From: Poritiphilus flavus
Lineage (GTDB): Bacteria; Bacteroidota; Bacteroidia; Flavobacteriales; Flavobacteriaceae
NCBI RefSeq assembly: GCF_009901585.1
Contig: NZ_WXYO01000006.1
Location: forward strand, 372,001-436,000
Length of the DNA stretch: 64,000 nt
Direction of reading: 5' to 3'
The position numbers were made by a program, and so were the translations under genes. Below, piece after piece: positions 26,355 through 35,008 of this stretch (positions within the stretch are counted from its first letter, which is position 1; each line of letters opens with the position of its first letter). The notes under the pieces are model-generated. The model saw only the letters and a program-made list of their open reading frames with translations, ran no database searches and was not told the origin of the DNA.

Positions 26355-26948
26355 ATGAATAACACTAAGCTATATGGCCTGGTACTCTGCGGAGGTAAAA
26401 GCACACGGATGGGTGAAGACAAGGGAAACCTTCGTTATCACCAACTTCCACAGCAGGAACATCTTTTCCATTTGTTGGATCAACTCTGTGATCGTACTTT
26501 CTACAGTCTCCGCGAAGAACAGCGGGCAGATTTTCCTGAAGGAGCGAACCTCATTGTAGATGCGGATAAATATCGCGGCCCATTTAATGGAATGCTAAGT
26601 GCCAGGAAACAACACCCAGAGGTGGCCTGGCTCGTTGTTGCCTGCGATATTCCGCTGATCAACAAGGAGGCACTGACACAACTGGTAGAAGCCAGGGACA
26701 GTTCAAAGTACGCTACGGCCTTTGCAACAAGACAAAGTGGCTTACCCGAACCATTGGCGGCAATTTGGGAGCCAAAGGCTTTACTGCAGTCAGAACGGTA
26801 TCTTGACAATGGTGACAGTACCTGCCCCAGGAAGTTTTTGATCAATTCGGATATCAAATTGGTCTTCCCCTTAGACGATGAAGTGCTGCTGAATGCCAAC
26901 TCTAAGGAAGACTACGAGCAGGTGCTTCTTAAATTGGGCAAAGTATGA
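26355..26948 (+). CDS. mobA: molybdenum cofactor guanylyltransferase MobA
   Basis: 197 residues with the nucleotidyltransferase P-loop-like motif LVLCGGKSTRMGEDKG and the metal-binding WLVVACDIPLIN. MobA adds GMP to molybdopterin. Members of this family in mixed operons can be hard to tell from MocA, which adds CMP; a MocA-like gene also lies at 32974. Its stop overlaps the moeB start by 4 bp. Confidence 0.86.
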   Translation: MNNTKLYGLVLCGGKSTRMGEDKGNLRYHQLPQQEHLFHLLDQLCDRTFYSLREEQRADFPEGANLIVDADKYRGPFNGMLSARKQHPEVAWLVVACDIPLINKEALTQLVEARDSSKYATAFATRQSGLPEPLAAIWEPKALLQSERYLDNGDSTCPRKFLINSDIKLVFPLDDEVLLNANSKEDYEQVLLKLGKV

Positions 26949-28015
26949 CAGAAGAACGGTACAACAGGCAGATCACCCTAAAGGATTTTGGTCCGAAAGC
27001 CCAAAAGACCCTTGGAGGATCCAGCGTCCTGGTTGTGGGGCTCGGAGGCCTTGGTGTTCCGGTATTGCAATACCTGAACGCCATGGGCGTAGGCTCCCTT
27101 GGGCTAATAGATCAGGATACCGTTGAACTGGCCAACCTGCAAAGGCAAGTGCTCTACTCCGAAGAAGATCTCGGCAGGCCAAAACTCCAGGTGGCTCTTC
27201 AAAAGCTAAAGGCTCAAAACTCCGAAACTAATTTCCATACCTACGATAGTTTTCTGGTCCGCGAAAATGCGCTGGAAATCATTGAGAATTACGATGTTGT
27301 TGTGGATGCAACGGATAATTTTGCCACACGCTACCTGATTAACGACTGCTGTGTAATGCTCAATAAACCCTTCGTTTATGGTGCACTGCACGGATTTGAA
27401 GGGCAGGTGTCCGTATTCAATTACAAGGGTGGGCCAAGCTATCGCTGCCTGTTCCCCGATCCTCCGGCAAATAATGAGATCCCAAATTGTGATGACAATG
27501 GGATTTTAGGAGTTGTCCCTGGTATTGTCGGAAACCTGCAAGCCCTGGAAACCGTCAAAGTATTGACTGGAGTAGGGGAGGTCTTATCCGGGCAGTTATT
27601 GTTGTTTAATGGCTTAAATCAATCCTTTCAGAAGATCCGATTTAAACCTAAAGAAGAAAACCTGAAGATTTCCGCCCTGGAGGAAACTTACGATATCCCG
27701 ATTTGCCATACGGTTCCGACAGTGTCCTCCGAGGAACTCAAAAAACTTCTGGATGGGTCAAAGTTCATACAGCTTATTGATGTTAGAAGCTTCATGGAGT
27801 TTGATGATTACCACCTTCAGGGATCACATAATATCCCCATCGACGAATTGGAAAACAGGTTAATGGAAATAGATTTTGATCATGAGATATATTTTCTCTG
27901 CCAATCCGGGAAGCGCAGTGAAGTAGCCGCCAGGATAGCCCTTTCCCAATATCCTTCCGCAGCTGTTTTCCATATATCAGGAGGGCTGAACAGGTATTCT
28001 GCGGTATTCTCGTAA
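26945..28015 (+). CDS. moeB: MoeB/ThiF-type adenylyltransferase with C-terminal rhodanese domain
   Basis: 356 residues. The E1-like domain shows VLVVGLGGLGVPVLQYL and GSLGLIDQDTVELANLQRQ, then DATDNFATRYLIND. A rhodanese domain follows from about residue 260, with the active-site loop FLCQSGKRSEVA. The first domain adenylates the MoaD C-terminus, and the second can deliver sulfur as persulfide, so one protein covers both steps (MoeZ/MOCS3 style). Typical ThiF zinc Cys pairs are only partly seen (YRCLFPD; ICHTVPT lacks the pair). Confidence 0.9.
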   Translation: MTEERYNRQITLKDFGPKAQKTLGGSSVLVVGLGGLGVPVLQYLNAMGVGSLGLIDQDTVELANLQRQVLYSEEDLGRPKLQVALQKLKAQNSETNFHTYDSFLVRENALEIIENYDVVVDATDNFATRYLINDCCVMLNKPFVYGALHGFEGQVSVFNYKGGPSYRCLFPDPPANNEIPNCDDNGILGVVPGIVGNLQALETVKVLTGVGEVLSGQLLLFNGLNQSFQKIRFKPKEENLKISALEETYDIPICHTVPTVSSEELKKLLDGSKFIQLIDVRSFMEFDDYHLQGSHNIPIDELENRLMEIDFDHEIYFLCQSGKRSEVAARIALSQYPSAAVFHISGGLNRYSAVFS

Positions 28016-28300
28016 TTGGGATAATCTGTTGGATAATTAGATGGTTGGATTGTTGGACGATTAGATGGCTGGACTGCTGGAGTGATAGAAGGTTGGATTA
28101 TTAGATTTTTACAATTTTACAGTTTCACAGTTTCACAGTTTCACATTTCCACATTGGTACATTGGATTGCTAGACGGTTGGATTGTTCGACTGCTGGATA
28201 ATTAGACGGCCAGATCTTTAGACTGTTGTATTTTTGGATTACCTCGTTTTCAAATCCTCAAATCCTCAAACCTTCAAATTTCCTCATTGATTCATTGATA
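28016..28300. repeat. intergenic repeat array 3
   Basis: Decamers of the GGTTGGATTG / TTAGATGGCT type, in the orientation of arrays 2 and 4, cover 28025-28100 and 28160-28230. Between them are three to four 8-bp units CACAGTTT (about 28118-28145). TCAAATCCTCAAACC-type repeats follow to 28285. No gene is visible. The array separates moeB from the convergent moeA. Confidence 0.88.
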
Positions 28301-28302
28301 CA

Positions 28303-29517
28303 TTAAAAAACTTGTCTGTAATGCAGAAAAGGGTATACTTCCCCTTTTTTGAAGAGGGTTTTGTTTTGAGGTAGGATCAAAAAGCCATCCGCATTCACCA
28401 GGTTGGCAAAATCTCCTGAACCATTACCGGGAAGGGGTAGCGCTGCCAGTGTTCCGTCTGTCTGGCTTTCCAGTTTAGCCTCTAAAAAGTAAACAAGGTC
28501 CGGTTTAAAACTGATCTCGTCAAGAAGTTTTACGTACTGAAAATTTAAATTTAAGCCCAGCGAGCTTCTTAACCAGTACTGAAAATACACGTACAGGCAT
28601 ACAAAAGAGGACACCGGGTTTCCTGGAAGCGCAAAGATCTTTGCTCCTGTAAGAGCTGTTCCAAACCAAAAGGGTTTTCCAGGGCGCTGCTGTACTTTAT
28701 GAAAGAGCCTTTTAACCTGCAGGGCCTCTAAAACCTCAGGTAAAAAGTCGTATTTCCCTTTAGAAACCCCACCGGTAAAGAACAATATCTGATGTGATTT
28801 CAAATATTTGGCGATTACTCTTTCCATCTCAGATTTCTCATCCGGCAGATGCTGCAATTCACTTTGTATCCCCCATTCTTTGAGGGTATTGCGGATGCCG
28901 TAAACGTTGGATCTTCTGATTTGGTGGATCTCTGGAGATTCGTCTACATCCACAAGTTCGTCCCCGGTCGAAAAAATAACGGCATCGGGAAGTTTTTTCA
29001 CCAATAGGGAGGGTTTACCAACAGCTGCCGCAATATTGATCTCCGCACTGCTAAGCTGCCTTCCCTTTTTTACCATCAAGGCTCCCTGAGCCCTATCAGA
29101 ACCTTTAAAATGGATGCTTTGTCTATGCGTTATCGTTTCTGACTGAAGATGTGCCACACCATTTTGGATCGACAGGTCTTCGTACCGGATTACGGTATCC
29201 GCTTTTTCCGGAACAATCGTACCGGTCATGACTTCTATACAATTATCAGGGTTTTGCAATACCAGTTGTGGACTTCCTGCGGGAGATATAGCCTCAATCT
29301 TAAATTGACGCCTTCCTGATTCAAAGGAGCTAAATGAGATGGCTATTCCATCCATGGTAACCCTGTCAAAAGGTGGGAAATCGCGATCCGCATGCAGGTC
29401 TTCCGCCAGATATGCTCCCACGCAGTCTTTTAATGCCTTGCTTTCAGTAGGGAAGTCTTCTATTTGACTTTCCAACAGCTCCAGCGCCCGTTGATATGTG
29501 ATGAAAATGTTATCCAT
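28303..29517 (-). CDS. moeA: molybdopterin molybdotransferase MoeA
   Basis: 404 residues, near the usual length. MoeA inserts molybdate into adenylylated molybdopterin. Motifs: DFPPFDRVTMDGIAI (domain with the active Asp), FSTGDELVDVDE, FFTGGVSKGKYDFLPE and FALPGNPVSSFVC. The gene is on the minus strand within an otherwise plus-strand Moco cluster and is divergent from xdhC across a 97-bp gap, with repeat array 3 at its 3' end. Confidence 0.95.
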   Translation of the reverse strand: MDNIFITYQRALELLESQIEDFPTESKALKDCVGAYLAEDLHADRDFPPFDRVTMDGIAISFSSFESGRRQFKIEAISPAGSPQLVLQNPDNCIEVMTGTIVPEKADTVIRYEDLSIQNGVAHLQSETITHRQSIHFKGSDRAQGALMVKKGRQLSSAEINIAAAVGKPSLLVKKLPDAVIFSTGDELVDVDESPEIHQIRRSNVYGIRNTLKEWGIQSELQHLPDEKSEMERVIAKYLKSHQILFFTGGVSKGKYDFLPEVLEALQVKRLFHKVQQRPGKPFWFGTALTGAKIFALPGNPVSSFVCLYVYFQYWLRSSLGLNLNFQYVKLLDEISFKPDLVYFLEAKLESQTDGTLAALPLPGNGSGDFANLVNADGFLILPQNKTLFKKGEVYPFLHYRQVF

Positions 29518-29620
29518 TTTAGAGCTGATGAATATAGCAAATTTTAGGTATCTTAGAGCATATGGCTGACAATACTATAGGTTGGTGAATCGGCAGCTAA
29601 TTAGAATTTAATATGTGCGC

Positions 29621-30727
29621 ATGAGAGAGATAAAATCCATTCTTAAACTTTTTGATTCAGGAGGCTTTAGTGGAGAAAAAGCGGCCATTGCCCAGGTGGT
29701 CCGTGTACAGGATTCTTCCTATCGCAGGGAAGGAGCAAGGATGATCGTTTTTGAATCCGGTATTTTTGAAGGAGGCATTAGTGGAGGTTGCCTGGAGGGT
29801 GACGCACTCAAGCGATCACAAATAGCCATTCTTAAAGGACAACCCTCAGTGGTTACCTATGACACTTCCAAGGAAAAGGAAATTGGGGTAGGGCTTGGAT
29901 GCAACGGGCTTATAGAAGTACTTATTACCCCTATAGATGAGAATCCTTCAGCGATAGAAATGCTTCGTAAATGTGCGGAAGATCGCAGGCATCATTGCCT
30001 TGTAACCGTAGTGGCTATATCAGAAGAACATCCTTCCCTCAACCTGGGAAACAGTTTCTACTATCAGGCAGATACCTCGGAACTCGTGGGATGCCCGGAA
30101 GCATCTTTTGCCCAATTCGCAACGGCCGAGGCCCAGGATGTTCTTAGCAAACGAAAATCACGAATAATAGATTATGAAATGGAGGGTCAGCAAGTGAGGG
30201 CCTTTGTAGAATACATACCTCCCCAATACCATCTGGCGATCTATGGTGATAACTACGATGTTTATCCTATGATAGCTCAGGCTCAGGTTATGGATTGGGA
30301 AGTGAGCCTGGTCGGCAATATTCAAAAATTGGACAGTAAAAAACTCAGGTCTGTAAAACATCTATATCCCAAAGATGCTGCTGAGCGGCCTGAAATAGAT
30401 GATCGAACAGCAATACTACTTATGGCGCACGACTTTAAGGCGGACCGCGATAACCTGGAAGAGCTGTTGAAATCCGAAGCGCCTTATATTGGTTCCTTAG
30501 GCCCCAGAAAGCGTTTTCTTAAGATTTTGGGAGAATTTGAAGATAGAGACATACACATTTCTGAGCAGGAAATGGATCGGATTTACGCGCCTTGCGGACT
30601 GGAAATCGGTGCGAATTCACCCGAAGAAATAGCTGCAAGTGTATTTGCTGAAATCCTAAGTGTATTCTCGGGGAAAGAAGGAGGGATGCTTAGAAATAAA
30701 AAGGGGCCTATTCATGCCAGGGTGTGA
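29621..30727 (+). CDS. XdhC/CoxI family Moco-insertion protein
   Basis: ATG at 29621 is preferred; a GTG two codons upstream is also possible. About 368 residues. The N-terminal XdhC_CoxI domain has VQDSSYRREGARMIVF and GGISGGCLEGDALK. The C-terminal Rossmann-like domain has GSLGPRKRFLKIL and ends near IGANSPEEIAASVFAEI. XdhC binds Moco, helps its sulfuration and hands it to xanthine-dehydrogenase-family enzymes, which fits the hydroxylase encoded at 22366-25080. Confidence 0.92.
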   Translation: MREIKSILKLFDSGGFSGEKAAIAQVVRVQDSSYRREGARMIVFESGIFEGGISGGCLEGDALKRSQIAILKGQPSVVTYDTSKEKEIGVGLGCNGLIEVLITPIDENPSAIEMLRKCAEDRRHHCLVTVVAISEEHPSLNLGNSFYYQADTSELVGCPEASFAQFATAEAQDVLSKRKSRIIDYEMEGQQVRAFVEYIPPQYHLAIYGDNYDVYPMIAQAQVMDWEVSLVGNIQKLDSKKLRSVKHLYPKDAAERPEIDDRTAILLMAHDFKADRDNLEELLKSEAPYIGSLGPRKRFLKILGEFEDRDIHISEQEMDRIYAPCGLEIGANSPEEIAASVFAEILSVFSGKEGGMLRNKKGPIHARV

Positions 30728-30754
30728 AGTTTAAGCGTAAGTTCAAGATTTAAG

Positions 30755-31092
30755 GTTTTGAATTTTGGATTGTTGGACGCTTGGAAGGATAGACGTTTAG
30801 ACTGTTGGACGGTTAGACGTTTGGATGTTTAGATGGTTGGACGGAAAGACGTTTAGACGGTTAGACTGCCAGATGGTCGGACGGTTAGATAATTGGATTG
30901 TTAGACTGCCAGATGGCTAGACGAGTAGATAGTTTGCTAAGCAACTGTTCACTGCTTACTGTTCACTGTTTACTGTTTACTGTTAACTTAGGTGTGCGCA
31001 CTGCCAACTGCTAACTGCCCACTGATCTCATCCTCCATAACCTTGGCGAAGGAGGACTGTTCACTGTTTACTGATTACTGTTCACTGATTAC
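30755..31092. repeat. intergenic repeat array 4
   Basis: About 30755-30935 is a run of GGTTAGACGT / TTGGACGGTT decamers. About 30945-31092 is a run of CTGTTCACTG / TTTACTGATT units around a palindrome at 31031. The gene-free interval between xdhC and the cysteine desulfurase is fully accounted for by this array. Confidence 0.9.
31031..31056. repeat. 26-bp palindromic element, copy 4
   Basis: TCCTCCATAACCTTGGCGAA, followed by GGAGGA: the same hairpin arms as copies 2 and 3, again inside CTGTTCACTG repeats and preceded by ACTGATCTCA. Confidence 0.7.
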
Positions 31093-31111
31093 TGTTCGCC
31101 CCCGTGAACCC

Positions 31112-32284
31112 TCACCTCCTGACCCATAGAATATTATTCTCGCGTTGTTTTGCGATCTCCCTGGAGACGATATCCACAGCCTCATCTACATGTTCTTCCG
31201 TTGTGAATCGTCCAAGGCTGAACCTAAGGGAAGCATAGGCCATATCGCGAGCTACTCCCATGGCGGTTAGCACGTGCGAAGGTTCTACCGAAGCTGAATT
31301 ACAGGCGGATCCGTTGGAAACCGCAAGGTATGGGCTAAGGGCTCGTAGCAGATTTTCTCCATCGACAAACTGAAACGAGATATTGGAAGTATTTGGCAGG
31401 CGTTCTGCCTCCTTGCCGTTCACTGTTGATAATTCGATTGAACTGATACCTTTTTCCAAACGGTCCCTTAGGCTTTTCATCCTCCCGGTATCTTGTTCAA
31501 GTAGCTGCTGAGCCAGTAATGTGGCACTTGCAAGACCAATAATTCCCGGGGTGTTCAGCGTACCACCTCTGAGACCGCCTTGCTGACCACCTCCCTGTAT
31601 AAAACTTGTAAACACCTCTTTTGTGGTAGCCTCCCTGGCATAAACCATTCCCACACCCTTGGGGCCATATAGCTTGTGGGCGGAAAAACAGGCGAAGTCT
31701 ACGGATTCAAAAACTTCTGCTAGCGGAATCTTACCCAGGGCTTGAGTGGTGTCTGAAAAAAGCAGGATTTGGTGTTTGCCACACAGCTCCCCCAACTCCC
31801 TTAGAGGTTGTATAACTCCAGTCTCATTGTTGGCATATAAGGTAGCGATCAGTATGGTCTTATCCGTTATGGCTTGTTCATAATGGTCAATGGGGATGAG
31901 TCCATTGCGGTCCACATCGAGATAGGTCACCTCGATACCGTCTTTTTCCAATTCCTTACAGGTATCCAGGACCGCCTTGTGTTCTGCTTTGGTAGTAATG
32001 ATATGGTTTCCAGACGCTTTTTTCGCCTTACAGACTCCTTTGATGACCATATTGATGCTTTCCGTAGCCCCTGAAGTATAGATCAGTTCATCCCCTGATA
32101 CCCCCAGAGAACCAGCGATACTTTCGGTGGCTTCCTCTATGGCGTTTTTGGCCAGCCATCCATAAGGATGGTGACTACTGGAAGCATTGCCAAAGTCTTC
32201 TTTAAAAAAAGGGAGCATAGCCTCAAGAACCTTTTCGTCACAGGGGGTTGTAGCATTATAATCGAAATATAACTGGCGATACAT
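31112..32284 (-). CDS. cysteine desulfurase (NifS/IscS family)
   Basis: 390 residues of class V aminotransferase fold. The PLP lysine lies in FSAHKLYGPKGVG, and the substrate-binding Cys loop is SNGSACNSASVEPSHVL. N-terminal YFDYNATTPCDEKV is typical of the NifS group. It mobilises sulfur from cysteine as persulfide. Lodged between xdhC and coxG/mocA, it is a good candidate to supply the terminal sulfur ligand of the hydroxylase Moco, or sulfur for the MoeB rhodanese domain; this role is inferred. Confidence 0.93.
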   Translation of the reverse strand: MYRQLYFDYNATTPCDEKVLEAMLPFFKEDFGNASSSHHPYGWLAKNAIEEATESIAGSLGVSGDELIYTSGATESINMVIKGVCKAKKASGNHIITTKAEHKAVLDTCKELEKDGIEVTYLDVDRNGLIPIDHYEQAITDKTILIATLYANNETGVIQPLRELGELCGKHQILLFSDTTQALGKIPLAEVFESVDFACFSAHKLYGPKGVGMVYAREATTKEVFTSFIQGGGQQGGLRGGTLNTPGIIGLASATLLAQQLLEQDTGRMKSLRDRLEKGISSIELSTVNGKEAERLPNTSNISFQFVDGENLLRALSPYLAVSNGSACNSASVEPSHVLTAMGVARDMAYASLRFSLGRFTTEEHVDEAVDIVSREIAKQRENNILWVRR

Positions 32285-32431
32285 GGGCTTGCGGATCTCT
32301 GGATTAAAGTTAAGGAAATATCTTTTGGATTTTGTGTTCCACTTCTGTTAAAGCAAACCGCTTTCCTCGTCTGCTAAACCTGAAATTGGACAGAACCTGA
32401 AAAAAGAATACCTTTAAGAAAATCGTAAATT

Positions 32432-32465
32432 AAACCGTGTAAAACGGTTTGAGCTAATTCTCAAA
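32432..32465. promoter_or_regulatory. two overlapping inverted repeats upstream of coxG-like gene
   Basis: AAACCG (32432-32437) and CGGTTT (32445-32450) are arms around a 7-base spacer. TTTGAG (32448-32453) and CTCAAA (32460-32465) are arms around a 6-base spacer and share three bases with the first repeat. They lie 25-58 bp before the start codon and may form an operator or alternative RNA hairpins. Confidence 0.4.
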
Positions 32466-32489
32466 TCTCTTAACTCATCACAAGTATTT

Positions 32490-32957
32490 ATGAAAACTTC
32501 CCTGGAAAAATCTTTTGAAGTGCCCCAGCAATTGCCCCTGGTTTGGGAACACCTGATAGACCCCGCCAAAGTCATGGAATGTGTCCCCGGAGTGCAGATT
32601 GGTGATAAAATAGAAGAAAATAAATACAATGCCACTGTTGGACTAAAACTAGGGCCAATAGGAGCCCAGTACAAAGCCAAGGTAAGTTATGAGTCCATCG
32701 ATGAGGAAAATAGAAAGATCATACTGCAGGGCAACGGGGTAGACAAAAGAGGTAATGGAAATGCTCAGATGGACATGACCATGACCGTTAGCGAAAACCC
32801 GGACGGCGGTTCTAATTTACAGGCGATTATGGAAGTAAGTATCAGTGGTAAGATAGCCCAATTCGGATCGCGTCTTGTCCAAAGCGTTTCCAACCAGCTA
32901 TACAAGCAATTCGTCAGCAATTTTAAAAAACGCCTTGAGGAAGCCGAGCAATCCTGA
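32490..32957 (+). CDS. CoxG-like SRPBCC family protein
   Basis: 155 residues of the START/SRPBCC fold, close to CoxG (carbon monoxide dehydrogenase subunit G family): FEVPQQLPLVWEHLIDPAKV, VMECVPGVQIGDKI and MEVSISGKIAQFGSRLV are characteristic. In the CO-dehydrogenase system CoxG helps anchor the molybdo-enzyme to the membrane. Here it most likely assists maturation or localisation of the IorAB-type hydroxylase. It is followed by mocA with a 16-bp gap. Confidence 0.86.
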   Translation: MKTSLEKSFEVPQQLPLVWEHLIDPAKVMECVPGVQIGDKIEENKYNATVGLKLGPIGAQYKAKVSYESIDEENRKIILQGNGVDKRGNGNAQMDMTMTVSENPDGGSNLQAIMEVSISGKIAQFGSRLVQSVSNQLYKQFVSNFKKRLEEAEQS

Positions 32958-32973
32958 TGAAAGCAGATAAGAT

Positions 32974-33561
32974 ATGAATGCTGCTATAATAATCCTCGCA
33001 GCCGGGAGTTCCAAACGAATGGGTCGTCCTAAACAATTACTTCCATGGAAGGACACCAACCTTTTAGGGCATGCTATAGACAACGCACGGAAATCGGAAG
33101 TTAAGCAAGTTTATGTGGTATTAGGAGCAAATGCGGAAACGATAAAAGGATCTGTCCGGGACGAAGAAGTACAACTGACCGTTAACCCGAATTGGGCCAA
33201 AGGTATGGGAAGTTCCATCTCCAGGGGTATGGCAAAAGCGTTGAAAAGCGAAACCAAATGGGATGCCGTATTGATCATGCTCTCAGATCAGCCCATGATA
33301 TCGGCGGATTACCTGGACAAACTAATACACACTTTTAAAGAAAAGAATTCGGGTATAATTGCGACGAAATACCCAAAAGGAATGGGTGTGCCGGCAGTTT
33401 TCAGCCAAAAATATTTTCCACATCTCCTTAAGCTGGAAGCGGATAAGGGTGCTAAATCAATTATTTTACAAAACAGCCAGGACACTTTTGCCCTGGATTC
33501 AGGAGATCTTCACCTGGATATTGATACTCCCGAGGACTACCGGAATCTTCAAAGCCTTTAA
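32974..33561 (+). CDS. mocA: MocA-like molybdenum cofactor nucleotidyltransferase
   Basis: 195 residues with IILAAGSSKRMGRPKQLLPW at the N-terminus, VLIMLSDQPMIS (metal-binding Asp) and LDIDTPEDYRNL at the C-terminus. This matches the MocA/CoxD-associated cytidylyltransferases that make molybdopterin cytosine dinucleotide, the form used by many bacterial xanthine-dehydrogenase-family enzymes. With mobA in the same cluster, both dinucleotide forms of the cofactor may be made. Confidence 0.87.
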   Translation: MNAAIIILAAGSSKRMGRPKQLLPWKDTNLLGHAIDNARKSEVKQVYVVLGANAETIKGSVRDEEVQLTVNPNWAKGMGSSISRGMAKALKSETKWDAVLIMLSDQPMISADYLDKLIHTFKEKNSGIIATKYPKGMGVPAVFSQKYFPHLLKLEADKGAKSIILQNSQDTFALDSGDLHLDIDTPEDYRNLQSL

Positions 33562-33674
33562 GTTCCGCGCTAACGAATGCATTTCATCGAAAATACGATT
33601 CATTTCAAATAATCGTTATTATTCTGGTTAAACCTTTGAACTTCAGTCAAGTCAAAGTATAAAAATTATGTCCC

Positions 33675-34871
33675 ATGAAAACGACTGGAAAGAAAAACAT
33701 TGTAATTCTGCTTAACCTACTCTTGTTTAGTGTTATAAGCGCAACGGCCCAGGATGTCACTACGGTTGACGCGGCCAGTGAAGAAATTAGTGAAAACCTC
33801 GACCTGGAGGCAGTGGCTTCCCTTTTCGGAGATGCCAAAGACCTGGAAGAGTTCGAACAGAAGTTGAACGATCCGGAGATCCAGATCTCGAATCTGGATT
33901 TGAACGAAGATGAATACGTAGACTATCTAAGGGTGGTTGAAACTGCAGAGAATGACACCCATCTGATTGCAATTCAAGCTGTTCTTGGAGATGATATTTT
34001 CCAGGATGTAGCTACCATTGAGGTGGAAAAAAACGCGGATGGTGAGGCGCAGGTTCAGGTTGTAGGAGATGTATACCTGTACGGTCCGGACTATATAGTA
34101 GAGCCTGTTTATGTTTACAGACCTGTGATCTTCTCCATATTCTGGAGGCCATTTTACAGGCCTTACCGCTCTGTTTTTTACTGGGGATACTATCCCAGGT
34201 ACTTCAGGAAATGGAGGCCGTTTCATGTTCATACGTACCGAAGAAACGTACATGTACACATCAACGTACGGCATACTTATCACAGAACCAGTTTGAGGTA
34301 TAGCAGTACCGCTGTTCGTATTCATACCAATGTAAGACGGAACGATTATGCCGTAAGATATCCCAACAGGTCTTACAATGCCAGAGTGGCTGGTGTAAAC
34401 AAAGCTAACGGTACAAAGAAAAGGGCGGTAGGTGTAAACCAGGCCGATGGGGATAAATACCGAGCGGCTGGTGTAAACAAAGCCAATGGGACAAAGAAAA
34501 GAGCAGCAGGCGTTAATAAGGCCGATGGTACCAAAAAGCGTGTCGCTGGCGTTAACCAGGCAGATGGAGATAAATACCGAGCTGCTGGTGTAAAGAAAGC
34601 GGACGGAACTACCAAAAAGGTGGCTGGGGTTAACAAGGCAAACGGAACCAAGAAACGTGTAGCTTCTGTCTCTAATCCCGACGGCAGTAAAAAGACCGTT
34701 GCAGTAAAAACAAAGGCAGATGGTTCTAAAAGAGCAGTTGCTGTTAACAAGAATGCGGACGGTTCCAGAACGGTAAAGACAGCGGGTAAGAAAAGTACGA
34801 GGGGGAAAAACAATGCGAGGTCCAAAACCAAGAAAAAAAGTAGATCCGCCAATAAGAAAAAGAAAAGCTAA
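33675..34871 (+). CDS. secreted protein with 13-residue tandem repeats and Lys-rich tail
   Basis: 398 residues. A signal peptide (LLLFSVISATAQ) leads to an acidic N-terminal domain (to about residue 135). A Tyr/Arg/His-rich segment (about 140-235; YRPVIFSIFWRPFYRPY, HVHINVRHTYH) follows. About ten copies of a 13-residue repeat with consensus GVNKADGTKKRAA span about 240-370, and the last 30 residues are Lys/Arg/Ser-rich. Charge is strongly split between ends. No known family was recognised. The repeats and basic tail suggest binding to acidic polymers, cell wall or DNA; that is inference. It is followed by a terminator. Confidence 0.85.
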   Translation: MKTTGKKNIVILLNLLLFSVISATAQDVTTVDAASEEISENLDLEAVASLFGDAKDLEEFEQKLNDPEIQISNLDLNEDEYVDYLRVVETAENDTHLIAIQAVLGDDIFQDVATIEVEKNADGEAQVQVVGDVYLYGPDYIVEPVYVYRPVIFSIFWRPFYRPYRSVFYWGYYPRYFRKWRPFHVHTYRRNVHVHINVRHTYHRTSLRYSSTAVRIHTNVRRNDYAVRYPNRSYNARVAGVNKANGTKKRAVGVNQADGDKYRAAGVNKANGTKKRAAGVNKADGTKKRVAGVNQADGDKYRAAGVKKADGTTKKVAGVNKANGTKKRVASVSNPDGSKKTVAVKTKADGSKRAVAVNKNADGSRTVKTAGKKSTRGKNNARSKTKKKSRSANKKKKS

Positions 34872-34893
34872 TAGGTATTATAACCATTAATTC

Positions 34894-34925
34894 ACCCCGA
34901 TCCCTGGCAGGTTCGGGGTTTTTTA
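34894..34925 (+). terminator. intrinsic terminator
   Basis: CCCCGA and TCGGGG stem with a 12-base loop followed by TTTTTT, 23 bp after the repeat-protein gene. Confidence 0.85.
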
Positions 34926-35008
34926 TTTTATGCCTTGAATTTTACGAAACATTTGCGATTCCATAGCCGAAATAGTAGTACATTCAGGTTTTAAAACCGC
35001 AAGATCCC

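Noticed and set aside
34373-34852. 159-codon minus-strand frame over the repeat protein
   Set aside because: It is an antisense image of the 13-residue repeats (Leu/Thr/Pro-rich) with no start context.
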